Positions 14,176 to 21,819 of a DNA stretch of 40,527 bases are shown piece by piece. Each line of letters begins with the position of its first letter. Position 1 is the stretch's first letter. Location: assembly GCA_016177795.1 (NCBI GenBank), contig JACOUM010000002.1, forward strand, positions 1 to 40,527, in the 5' to 3' direction. The stretch is from Nitrosomonadales bacterium. Its GTDB lineage: Bacteria; Pseudomonadota; Gammaproteobacteria; Burkholderiales; Gallionellaceae. The notes beneath the pieces were generated by a model. That model saw only the letters and a program-made list of their open reading frames with translations, made no database searches and was not told where the DNA came from. Made by a program: the position numbers and the translations under genes.

Positions 14176-14418
14176 ATGACACCAACAATTACCATCCTCC
14201 AGCGCCTGATCCGGGAAAGCCTCGGTCTGCCTTGCGATCGGTTGTCGCCTGAATCGCGCCTCGACGACATCGGTATCGATTCGCTCACTTTTATGGAACT
14301 GTCGTTCGTCCTCGAAAATGAGCTGAACATCAGCTTCCCCAGTGCAACGACCGGCATTCGCACCGTTGGCGACATCGTTGCGCTGGTTGACGGTTTGCGT
14401 GCCGGGAAGCGGGGATAA
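14176..14418 (+). CDS. Acyl carrier protein
   Basis: 80 residues. The phosphopantetheine site is Ser36 in GIDSLTFMEL, preceded by LDDIG. Four helices can be recognised. The start is ATG 14176 (MTPTITILQR) with GGAG upstream. The gene lies 5 bases before a FabF-like ketosynthase and 267 bases before a GNAT acyltransferase gene's neighbourhood continues, so the three form one operon. It is probably not the housekeeping AcpP, because the usual acpP context (fabD, fabG, fabF) is missing and the sequence is divergent. HlyC-type RTX acyltransferases take their acyl group from an ACP. A dedicated donor for the RTX proteins here is therefore possible, as is synthesis of a separate acylated metabolite. 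Confidence 0.88.
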   Translation: MTPTITILQRLIRESLGLPCDRLSPESRLDDIGIDSLTFMELSFVLENELNISFPSATTGIRTVGDIVALVDGLRAGKRG

Positions 14419-14423
14419 CGAAA

Positions 14424-15668
14424 ATGGAAATCCGCAGAGTCGTCGTTACGGGCATCGGCATTGTCAGCCCGCTCGGCCACGACCCCAAAGCCTTCTTCGA
14501 AAACTTGGCCAACGCCAAGTCCGGCGTACGCCGGATCGACGATCGCTTCGACGCGGCTCTCGATTCCCCGGTGGCTGCTACGGTAGAAGGCTTCGACCCC
14601 ACCACGCACTTTTCGAAAAACCGGCTCCTCTCGCTCGACCGCGCCAGCCAGTTCGCCTTGGTTGCAGCCCGGCAGGCGCTCGAAGATGCGCAGCTTGAGC
14701 CGGCGCAGATCGGCGCCGACCGCGTCGGTGTCTCCGTCGGAACCGGCATGGGTGGCGCCGGCACGCTGGATAGCGCCTATCACGAAATCTATGTGCGTGG
14801 CATGAACCGGGTGCGCCCCTTGACGCTCGTCGCCGCCATGCACAATGCTGCGGCAGCCAACCTCTCCATCGAGTTCGGCCTGCAAGGCGCTAGCTTCACT
14901 CATTCGTCCGCGTGCGCCTCGTCGGCCATCGCCATCGGCGAAGCGGTCCGCCACATCCGCCATGGATATGCCGACGCGATGCTGGCGGGGGGCGCCGAAT
15001 CCCTGCTTACGCTCGGCGTCATCCGCGCCTGGGAAGCCTTGCGCACCCTGGCCAATATGGACGGACAATACCCCGAAACGAGTTGCCGCCCCTTTGCAGC
15101 CGACCGCAGCGGGTTCGTCATCGGCGAAGGCGCCGGATTCGTCGTACTCGAAGAACTCTCCGCTGCCCTGCGGCGCGGCGCTGTGCCCTACGCCGAAGTA
15201 TGCGGCTACGGCGCCAACAGCGACGCTCACCACCTCACCCAGCCCAATGCCGAAGGCCAGGCGGCCGCCATACGCCAGGCGCTGGCCGATGCCACCATGG
15301 AGCCGGATGAGATCGACTACATCAACGCCCATGGCACGGCCACCGTGGCGGGCGACGCGTCCGAAACGTCGGCCATCAAGGCCGTGTTCGGCGAGCGGGC
15401 GCAGCGCTTGCCGGTCAGCTCCACCAAGTCGATGCACGGCCACCTGCTGGGCGCCGCCGGTGCCGTCGAATTCATCGCTGCCCTGCTTGCCATGAAGCAC
15501 GAGACCCTGCCGCCCACCGCGCATCTGCAGATAGCCGATCCGGCATGCGACCTCGATTATGTGCCGCTCCGCGCCCGGCCGGCCCCCGGCATCTGCGCCG
15601 TCATGTCCAATTCATTCGCCTTCGGCGGCAGCAACGCAGTGCTGATCGCCCGCAGGCTCACACACTAA
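14424..15668 (+). CDS. Beta-ketoacyl-ACP synthase, FabF-like (KAS II)
   Basis: 414 residues, full length for the family. It opens RRVVVTGIGIVSPLG. The catalytic triad is visible: Cys164 in SSACASSAIAIG, His303 in NAHGTATVAGD, and His340 in SMHGHLLGAAG. Near the C-terminus is the glycine-rich NSFAFGGSNAVL. It condenses malonyl-ACP with acyl-ACP, extending the chain by two carbons. It sits 5 bases after the ACP gene and 17 before the GNAT gene, so the three are almost certainly co-transcribed. The context suggests a specialised acyl chain rather than bulk fatty acids. I give no gene symbol because the housekeeping fabF should lie elsewhere. Confidence 0.92.
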   Translation: MEIRRVVVTGIGIVSPLGHDPKAFFENLANAKSGVRRIDDRFDAALDSPVAATVEGFDPTTHFSKNRLLSLDRASQFALVAARQALEDAQLEPAQIGADRVGVSVGTGMGGAGTLDSAYHEIYVRGMNRVRPLTLVAAMHNAAAANLSIEFGLQGASFTHSSACASSAIAIGEAVRHIRHGYADAMLAGGAESLLTLGVIRAWEALRTLANMDGQYPETSCRPFAADRSGFVIGEGAGFVVLEELSAALRRGAVPYAEVCGYGANSDAHHLTQPNAEGQAAAIRQALADATMEPDEIDYINAHGTATVAGDASETSAIKAVFGERAQRLPVSSTKSMHGHLLGAAGAVEFIAALLAMKHETLPPTAHLQIADPACDLDYVPLRARPAPGICAVMSNSFAFGGSNAVLIARRLTH

Positions 15669-15685
15669 TTACCCCCGAGAACATC

Positions 15686-16189
15686 ATGAGCATACGCAAA
15701 GCCAAACCGGACGACATCGCAACGCTGCTGGACTACTTCCGCACTTTCCACCCCGAAAGCGTGGCGAAGCACCTTGCCCTCGATGAAGCCAAGTTCGCCG
15801 CCAACATGCACCGTGTCATCCAGGATACCTCGGGCGCCTACTGCTTCTTTGTGGCCGATGGCGAAGACGGCGCCGCGCACGGTGTTCTGGTCGGCCAGAT
15901 CGACAGCTACTACTTTTCAACTGATCCTGTTGCCAAGCTGATTTTCTATTGGGTGCACCCCGATCACCGCTACGGCCCGGACAGCATCAAGCTCATGATG
16001 GCCTTCCGCCAGTGGGCAGAAAACCGCCACGCCAGGGAAATGATGATCGGCGTCACCAGCGGCGAGAACATCGAACTCACCGACCGCATGCTCAAGAAAA
16101 TGGGCGCGCGCCCCATTGGCGGCAACTATTCGATTGTGCTTGGTGCGGGCGGCATGCCGGCCACCAAGCCAAGCCATACGCAGAAGTGA
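15686..16189 (+). CDS. GNAT-family N-acyltransferase
   Basis: 167 residues from ATG 15686 (MSIRKAKPDDIATLLDYF). The GNAT fold is suggested by the N-terminal strand-helix, CFFVADGEDGAAHGVLVGQI (beta2-beta3), and FYWVHPDHRYGPDSIKLMM at the position of the acyl-CoA pyrophosphate loop. LTDRMLKKMGARPIGGNYSI at the end matches the usual terminal helix and strand. It follows the ketosynthase by 17 bases. With an adjacent ACP it could use acyl-ACP rather than acetyl-CoA, for example to acylate a protein or an amino acid. Pieces of a second, related GNAT lie at 18103-18177 and 18724-18858. Substrate unknown. Confidence 0.75.
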   Translation: MSIRKAKPDDIATLLDYFRTFHPESVAKHLALDEAKFAANMHRVIQDTSGAYCFFVADGEDGAAHGVLVGQIDSYYFSTDPVAKLIFYWVHPDHRYGPDSIKLMMAFRQWAENRHAREMMIGVTSGENIELTDRMLKKMGARPIGGNYSIVLGAGGMPATKPSHTQK

Positions 16190-16240
16190 AGAAAGGAAGC
16201 GGGCAAACAAGGCGGTAATAAAACTGAAAGGGGATGAAAA

Positions 16241-18100
16241 ATGAAGAGAGCAGAACAGGGTGTGTGTGGACGGGACAGAAAGATGGCAAGAAAAGGGAGT
16301 GAATTTATCGCCGGGATAAGGCAGGCATTGTGTGTGATGGCGCTGGTAATGCCTGCGTTAGCGAGCGCAGGAGAGGTGGACTTGGAAAAGCCTGTGAAAA
16401 TCCAGCCCGATAAGGGAGTGGCGGTATTTTCGATTACGCTTCGGGGCGCAACGCAGGCTGCTTCATATATCAAGTGGAGGGAAGTCAAGGAAGACAAGCG
16501 CATGCCCGTCAATTGGGATGGAACGATCTCCATCGAGCGTGGCCGGTTTTTCGGCACGGAAGAGTTATCTGAATCGCCACGCCATGTTTCAGGGCGTTTG
16601 GCCGCCCTGATGCTGCCGCCCGGCACCTACGAATTTTATGATTTCAATTCCAGCCAGCCAAACACCAGTGCCGGCGGGGGCCAGCGGCTGCTTCTTTACA
16701 GCACCAGGCATCCATTTTCGCGGCGATTCAGTGTAGCTGCCGGCAAGATACAGTACGTCGGCAATCTGGATATATACGAAGGGCAACCTTTTATCACTAC
16801 AGGAGGACTTCTGTCTGGGGTATTCCTTGGCATGTTTGGTCTCAAGATCGAGGTTTTTCCGTCTTTGCTCGATATGGGAGATGCCGATATCCCGCTGATT
16901 GTCGCCAAGGGAAACGGCCTGAATGCAGCGGACATATCGCGCAACATCACAATTGATGCTGAGGATCTGCATACCCAGGCCATGCTCGATGGCTTGCGCA
17001 GCAAGGCTGAATCAGGCGACGTTCATGCACAGAGGCGCCTGCTGCTCGGATTGCAGAACGGCTTGGTCATGAATGAGGCAGGCGAGGAATTCAAGGTGCA
17101 GAAGGATGGCAAACTGCAGCAGGCGATCGCTGAACAACTGTCTGCTAAAGGCGTTAGCGGCGGGGACTATAACCTTGGGATACTGCAGGAGCCCATGCTG
17201 GAACTCCAGCAGATGGACAAAGTGCCCGCCACAGCGGACGGCCCGAAATTGCTGGAGGATGTGCTGGCCGATGCAGGGCGCTATTTCAGGCCTGCTATGG
17301 GCGTGGCAGAGCAGATTTACATTCATGGACTGTCTGGCGTCAAAGAGGATCGTGAACAGGCCTCGCTATGGATGAAGCGCCAGCAGTCAATGAGTGAGAT
17401 ATCACCTCAATCCGTGCCTTATCTCGATGCTGCGGGCAAGGCCGAGTTCAAGAAATTCGATAGCGCTTCCAAGCCGCGCTATTTTGCGTTGTCCCCCAGC
17501 GGGGCGTATGGCATGAGCATCGGTGACGATGCTTCAGTCAAGGCTGCCGTCGCGGCATGTGAAGCGCGCAATGGCGGAGCGGCCAGGCATTGCCGGCTGT
17601 ATGCACGAAACGACTGGCTGGAGTGGGACGCATGCCCTGCTGAGTACGCTGGCCCGATGGCCAACATTTTCCCGCCGATGACCGGCATCGGCAAGATTGA
17701 TGAAATGGCGCATCTGCCAGCCAACGTGGACGATAACGGCAAGACAGCTTACCGCGACTTCCTGAAAGTAATAATGCCACGGGCGTTTGCAATAGCCGAC
17801 ACAGGAGAAAGCGCCATGGCGAGTGGTGACTGCCATGCGGCTTACGAGGCGCTGCAGAAATGCCATGAGATATCAGGCAAGGCATGTAAGCTCTATGCGC
17901 TGGACGACCAGATCGTGCTGGGAGCGTCCAACCCGGTGCTGGTCGAGGAAGAACAGCGGCTTGCAGCCTTGGTGGAGGAGGCCGTGCAGTCTGTTGCAAA
18001 TGGAAAATTGGCACTCCGGAGTCCAGAAAAACCGGTTCAGCAATCCATGGCTGCAGTTGAACCTGTGGCGGGGCAGGGCAATCAGGCACGCCAATACTAA
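16241..18100 (+). CDS. Exported Sel1-repeat-like protein with two C-terminal Cys-containing repeats
   Basis: 619 residues, AAAGGGGATG upstream. The signal peptide lies after a basic N-terminus and ends PALASA at about residue 44. Residues ~50-210 form a beta-rich domain (PPGTYEFYDF). Residues ~245-380 contain Sel1-like helices (KAESGDVHAQRRLLLGLQNG; FRPAMGVAEQIYIHGLSGV). Two related repeats follow: FALSPSGAYGMSIGDDASVK...CRLYARND and FAIADTGESAMASGD...CKLYALDD, each with a Cys pair. It is probably periplasmic. Its first ~20 codons and upstream bases resemble the start of the RTX fragment at 19952, implying shared rearrangement. Function unknown. It could be another immunity-like or assembly factor, but nothing in the sequence proves it. 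Confidence 0.75.
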   Translation: MKRAEQGVCGRDRKMARKGSEFIAGIRQALCVMALVMPALASAGEVDLEKPVKIQPDKGVAVFSITLRGATQAASYIKWREVKEDKRMPVNWDGTISIERGRFFGTEELSESPRHVSGRLAALMLPPGTYEFYDFNSSQPNTSAGGGQRLLLYSTRHPFSRRFSVAAGKIQYVGNLDIYEGQPFITTGGLLSGVFLGMFGLKIEVFPSLLDMGDADIPLIVAKGNGLNAADISRNITIDAEDLHTQAMLDGLRSKAESGDVHAQRRLLLGLQNGLVMNEAGEEFKVQKDGKLQQAIAEQLSAKGVSGGDYNLGILQEPMLELQQMDKVPATADGPKLLEDVLADAGRYFRPAMGVAEQIYIHGLSGVKEDREQASLWMKRQQSMSEISPQSVPYLDAAGKAEFKKFDSASKPRYFALSPSGAYGMSIGDDASVKAAVAACEARNGGAARHCRLYARNDWLEWDACPAEYAGPMANIFPPMTGIGKIDEMAHLPANVDDNGKTAYRDFLKVIMPRAFAIADTGESAMASGDCHAAYEALQKCHEISGKACKLYALDDQIVLGASNPVLVEEEQRLAALVEEAVQSVANGKLALRSPEKPVQQSMAAVEPVAGQGNQARQY

Positions 18101-18102
18101 AA

Positions 18103-18177
18103 ATGCTGGCGAACGACACACTGGCCGGCCAGATCGACACCTATTATTTGGCTGTGCCGCCTGGAAAGGATGAGTAA
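18103..18177 (+). pseudogene. GNAT remnant (central piece)
   Basis: A 24-residue frame reads MLANDTLAGQIDTYYLAVPP. Its GQIDTYY matches GQIDSYYF in the GNAT at 15686. It begins 2 bases after the preceding stop and has no ribosome-binding site. It appears to be a scrap of a second GNAT gene whose C-terminal part lies at 18724-18858. Confidence 0.6.
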
Positions 18178-18253
18178 TGCCTGCCTGCACCAGTTGTTGC
18201 ATTGAAAGAGAAAAATCGAAACGATGACTTTGAATTTCCAACAGGAGATGCAA

Positions 18254-18604
18254 ATGAGAAAACAGGATGAAGATCAGGTTTCTTTGTTGCACAGCTTTGC
18301 TGGCGGAAACGTTTTTTTAGACGGGCTGTGGAAACAGGTGGACGACTTCAGTCATTCCATATGGGAATCGGTGGCGGCCGAAACCGAAAATCACCTGGCT
18401 CGGGCGAATGCGCTGGATCGATTTGCCAATGCGATAGAACGGGTGACGAATTCGGTTTTGTCCGATGGGCAGCCGGTCGATATAGAAAAGATTGAAGCCG
18501 CCAGGATGCAGATGAGCAGCCTGAGGGCGGCGGCAGAAAAAATGCGTTCGGTCGCAACAAGTATAGGGGCGAAAGCTGAAATTAAAGAGGCCCGATTCGG
18601 ATGA
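18254..18604 (+). CDS. Hypothetical protein, mostly helical (116-126 aa)
   Basis: Start ATG 18254 (MRKQDEDQVSLLHSF) is favoured by AGGAG six bases upstream. An in-frame ATG at 18224 would add ten residues but has a weaker site. There is no signal peptide, membrane segment or Cys. Predicted helices (LWKQVDDFSHSIWESVAAE; IEAARMQMSSLRAAAEKM) are heptad-like and could form a small coiled-coil bundle. It sits between two pieces of a broken GNAT gene, so it was probably inserted there. No family recognised. Confidence 0.6.
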   Translation: MRKQDEDQVSLLHSFAGGNVFLDGLWKQVDDFSHSIWESVAAETENHLARANALDRFANAIERVTNSVLSDGQPVDIEKIEAARMQMSSLRAAAEKMRSVATSIGAKAEIKEARFG

Positions 18605-18723
18605 TTATTTTGAGGCCTTTGAAATGCGAGGGATTCGGGAAAGTTAGCCGAAGCCTTCAGGCGGTTCGGCGGGCTTATGTATGTTGCAGCCAGCGTGCAG
18701 CGTGCAGCGGGCACAAAAGAGGC

Positions 18724-18858
18724 CGGACATATCAGCAGGCGTATCAGATCAGATTGGGCAGCTTCCTGCGCAAGCTCGGCTTCCAGTTGACGGGCGGAAA
18801 TTACTCGATGGTGTTGGGAGGGGTGCATCCCCAGATGGATAAGGGACATCCATGCTAA
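18724..18858 (+). pseudogene. GNAT remnant (C-terminal piece)
   Basis: The frame ends LGSFLRKLGFQLTGGNYSMV, then LGGVHPQMDKGHPC. This matches the end of the GNAT at 15686 (RMLKKMGARPIGGNYSIVLG). It is part of an open frame from 18601 with no ribosome-binding site and unrelated upstream residues. Its stop overlaps the transposase ATG (18852), so insertion of that element may have trimmed the gene. Confidence 0.65.
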
Positions 18859-19763
18859 CGCTATTGGCGATCATCGTACTGTTGCAATCTTGCATTCAAC
18901 GCATCGTGCATTGGATGCAAACACCGCATCGTTCGTGCTACCGCAGCAAGACTGCACCGCCAGCCGGAAAACACCACCACCGCCATTCCCCGCAAAAACC
19001 CGAATGGCTCAAAGTCGAAATCATTCGCCTCAAAGCCCTGATGCCTCAGGCCGGATGCCGCAGCATCGCCGACATCTGCAATCGCCGCTTTGCCGCATCC
19101 CGCAAAGTTACTGTAGGAAAAACCTACGTCCACCAAATCCTGCAACGTAACCAGTACGAAATCCAGATTTTGCGCCGCAACCTCAAGCACGCAAAACCAA
19201 AAAACATCCCGCACAACCTCATCTGGGGCGTTGATCTCACCGGCAAAACAGACACACTGGGCTGTTTGTATTTCTTGTTCGGCATCATCGACCACGGCAG
19301 CCGTGCATTACTGCACCTGCAAGCCCTGCACGATAAAACCTCGCGCACCCTGATTGCCTGCATCAGCGAAGTTATCCGCATTCATGGCAAACCCAAAATT
19401 ATTCGCACCGACAACGAAGCAATTTTTACCTCCCATATCTTCCGTCACGGACTAAAAATGCTTGGTATCCGCCACCAGCGTACCAATCCCGGCTGTCCGT
19501 GGCAAAACGGCAGAATCGAGCGCCTGTTCGGCACCCTCAAACAAAAGCTCGACCAGTGGCAAGTAGCAGGCATCGCGCAACTCAACCGCGACCTCGATAC
19601 ATTCCGCTATTGGTACAACCACATCAGGCCGCACCAGAATCTCAACGGCAAAACTCCGGCAGAGGCTTGGAGGGGAGACAACCCATACACAAGATCACCC
19701 AAGCAAGAGCACTGGTTCGAGGCATGGGATGGACTGCTGATGGGATATGAATTGAAGCGTTAA
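18852..19763 (+). CDS. DDE transposase / integrase-core protein
   Basis: 303 residues. A basic helix-turn-helix-like N-terminal region (about 55-100; RSIADICNRRFAASRKVTVG) precedes an rve-type catalytic core. The acidic triad is D in WGVDLTGK, D in IIRTDNEAIFTS and E in WQNGRIERLFGTLK, with the normal ~35-residue spacing before Glu. It ends with YNHIRPHQNLNGKTPAEAW, typical of IS3/IS481-type transposases. Obvious terminal inverted repeats were not found. TAACGCT occurs near both ends (18856 and, inverted, about 19758), which is too short to define an element. It sits between the broken GNAT and the RTX fragment, the most rearranged part of the window. Confidence 0.88.
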   Translation: MLTLLAIIVLLQSCIQRIVHWMQTPHRSCYRSKTAPPAGKHHHRHSPQKPEWLKVEIIRLKALMPQAGCRSIADICNRRFAASRKVTVGKTYVHQILQRNQYEIQILRRNLKHAKPKNIPHNLIWGVDLTGKTDTLGCLYFLFGIIDHGSRALLHLQALHDKTSRTLIACISEVIRIHGKPKIIRTDNEAIFTSHIFRHGLKMLGIRHQRTNPGCPWQNGRIERLFGTLKQKLDQWQVAGIAQLNRDLDTFRYWYNHIRPHQNLNGKTPAEAWRGDNPYTRSPKQEHWFEAWDGLLMGYELKR

Positions 19764-19772
19764 CAGAACCGT

Positions 19773-19796
19773 TCGCCCTGATGTATAGAAGGGCGA
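19773..19796 (+). terminator. Hairpin downstream of the transposase gene
   Basis: TCGCCCT (19773-19779) and AGGGCGA (19790-19796) form a 7-base stem with a 10-base loop, 9 bases after the stop. No T-run follows. It could instead be one end of a REP-type element. The remaining ~150 bases to 19951 show only resemblance to the region before 16241. Confidence 0.35.
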
Positions 19797-19951
19797 GCAC
19801 TTGTAGGCGAAGGCACTGGAAGTGTCCGCGATGTAACGCCAGCGAGGCGGAAAACGAGCGGATAAATGATAAAAAACGAGGAACACAGGCAAGGCAAACG
19901 GGTAAGTAAAGCGAAAGATAGCGGCAATAACTGAATAGGGGGCGCAAAAAA

Positions 19952-21217
19952 ATGAAGAAACCAGCACAAGGAATAGTACGGCGGACGCGCGGACGGGACA
20001 CCTACCTCGACCAGCTCGCCGCACAGGAACAAGCCGTCAACCCCGGAGCCGCCATCGGCGTGATCGCCAACCGCTTGCCGTCCCTGAGCTACCGCAACTA
20101 CACCGGCTACAGCATCACCGACATCGATCCGCTCACCGGCGAGCAGCGCAACCCCGGCGTCCTCTACGACCTCACCGGCCGCCCCTACAATGCCCCGGCG
20201 GGCTCCGTGCAGGCCTCGCAATCCCTGAGCGAACGCATGATCCGCGTCGCACTGGAGCGCGGCGCCATCGCACCCCTATGGGAAGTCCAGACCGCCGCCT
20301 TGCAGACCCAGGCGGGCGACCCCATGGCGGGGTTCACCGAAGAAGAACGGGCGGGCAGGGCGGGATTGCTTGCCCCCTCTCCCCAGCCCTCTCCCACGGG
20401 GGGAGAGGGAGTGCAGACCTTCCGCCCTGTCGCGCTCGACCTCAACGGCGACGGCGTCCAGACCACCGGCACGGCCAAGACCGCCGCCTTCAACGTGGAC
20501 GACTCGGGCTACCTCAAGAACACCGCATGGCTCAATAACAGCGACGGCTTCCTCTTCCTCGACCGCAACCTCAACGGCCAGATCGACGGGGGGAGGGAAG
20601 TTTTCAGCAACAGCGTCGTGGCGCTGTCCGAACGCGGCCTCAACGGCATGCGCTGGATCGACTCCAACTACGACGGCAGCCTCAGCGCCCTCGACCCGGT
20701 GTGGAACGAACTCAAGGTCTGGCAGGACGCCAACGGCAACGGCACGAGTGATGCCGGGGAAACCAAGACCCTCGCCCAGCTCGGCATCACCTCCCTCAAC
20801 TACGCGATGGGCACCTTCGAGCGCAACGGACAGGTCAGCGAGCTTTCCAGCCCCGACCTCGTCGCCGACACCGAAGGCACCATCACCTACACCGTCCCCG
20901 AAGGCATCATCGTCCAGACCAGCAACGGGCACACCAGCCTGCTGGCCACGCGCATCGACGACCGGAGCGTCATCGAAGCCAACCGCGACGGCGTCACGGG
21001 TTATGAAGACACCGAACTCATCATCAGCGCCGCCGACCTCATGGCGAACGACACGCTGGCGGGACTGTCGGGCAGCAACCTGAGCATCACCGGGGTGTCC
21101 GGCTTCACGCATGGCAGCGGTTTTCTGGATGGGAACGGGTTTGTGCACTACACCCCGGACGCGAATTACTACGGGGCGGCGAATGATGAGGTGTTTGAGG
21201 GGAGGAGGGCGGCATGA
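19952..21217 (+). pseudogene. Displaced RTX body fragment (421 codons) preceding the M23-RTX immunity candidate
   Basis: From about residue 17 (YLDQLAAQ) the translation is nearly identical to the part of the 3912-residue RTX protein encoded at about 24419-25584. This covers YRNYTGYSITDIDPLTGEQ, RPVALDLNGDGVQTTG, a Ca-loop region and the cadherin-like GYEDTELIISAADLMANDTL. It ends YYGAANDEVFEGRRAA and overlaps the next gene by ATGA. The first 16 residues (MKKPAQGIVRRTRGRD) and upstream bases resemble the start of the 16241 gene. It has no secretion signal or RTX repeats. A palindromic repeat is inserted in frame at ~20373-20412. It is probably a leftover of cassette exchange, though it remains open and may be translated. 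Confidence 0.82.
20373..20412. repeat. REP-type palindrome inserted in frame in coding sequence
   Basis: CCCTCTCCC (20387-20395) and GGGAGAGGG (20401-20409) form a perfect 9-base stem, flanked by CCCTCTCCCCAG. It is translated as PSPQPSPTGGEG, a peptide known as the usual read-through of this class of proteobacterial repeat. The homologous position of the large RTX gene (about 24785-24820) instead encodes ALAADAASQ. The repeat therefore replaced or entered the coding sequence without breaking the frame. Confidence 0.8.
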
Positions 21218-21807
21218 GCGATATCGGGATGCGACGCTGTGCGGGATGGCAGACGCTACTGGCGGTAGTAGCGTTGATGTTGTCTATGCATTCGGATGCG
21301 GAAACTCTCATGCCATCAGAGATAAAAGCGTTAGTTGGAATGAAACTTCCACCTAAAGTGTATGGGCAAGAACAAGCACGAATTCCTGGATATTCCGAGG
21401 CTGGTGGCAGGTTGCTTGGTTTGATGCAAAGTAAAACACCAAAAGCACGACTTGCCTATAGTGATGGCATTTTTGGGGAATGGCCATTACTTGTTGTGCA
21501 AGCAATCTATGAAGATCGAAGTATAGAAATACTTGATATTCATATCCTCCCTGCGGACTTGATTAACTGGCGATATGTGAATGGGCGGTTTCAATGGCTA
21601 GACGATCGCTATGATTTAACGCAGTGCTACCAACAATTTAAGAGCGGGAAAATTATTGTCGGGTTAGTTAGGCCAGAAAGTAAACCACGAAAAGGGATGG
21701 AAGGATTTTCAAGCAGAGTTAAACGAGCGTGGGAAATAGATCAGCGAAACGGACAAATTACTGCTATTTCTACAAAAGATGTGCAGTGCGAAATTATCGG
21801 TGATTAA
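21214..21807 (+). CDS. Small exported protein; candidate immunity protein for the M23-RTX hydrolase
   Basis: 197 residues. The signal peptide (LLAVVALMLSMHSDA) is cleaved near residue 30 before ETLMPSEIKALVG. The mature part is a mixed alpha/beta protein with two Cys (TQCYQQF and the terminal DVQCEIIGD), consistent with a periplasmic disulfide. I recognise no family. It overlaps the upstream RTX fragment by ATGA and lies 12 bases before an RTX gene starting with an M23 peptidase domain. That is exactly the arrangement of the LprI-like gene before the lysozyme RTX. Base composition is very low in GC (20 of 60 at 21481-21540 against about 38 of 60 in the RTX body), which indicates separate ancestry. 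The immunity role is inferred from position. Confidence 0.72.
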   Translation: MSDIGMRRCAGWQTLLAVVALMLSMHSDAETLMPSEIKALVGMKLPPKVYGQEQARIPGYSEAGGRLLGLMQSKTPKARLAYSDGIFGEWPLLVVQAIYEDRSIEILDIHILPADLINWRYVNGRFQWLDDRYDLTQCYQQFKSGKIIVGLVRPESKPRKGMEGFSSRVKRAWEIDQRNGQITAISTKDVQCEIIGD

Positions 21808-21819
21808 GGGAGATCAATC

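Noticed and set aside
18840-19800. Terminal inverted repeats of an insertion sequence around the transposase
   Set aside because: Only TAACGCT matches in inverted orientation near the two ends, and no target duplication is visible. That is too little to draw element borders.
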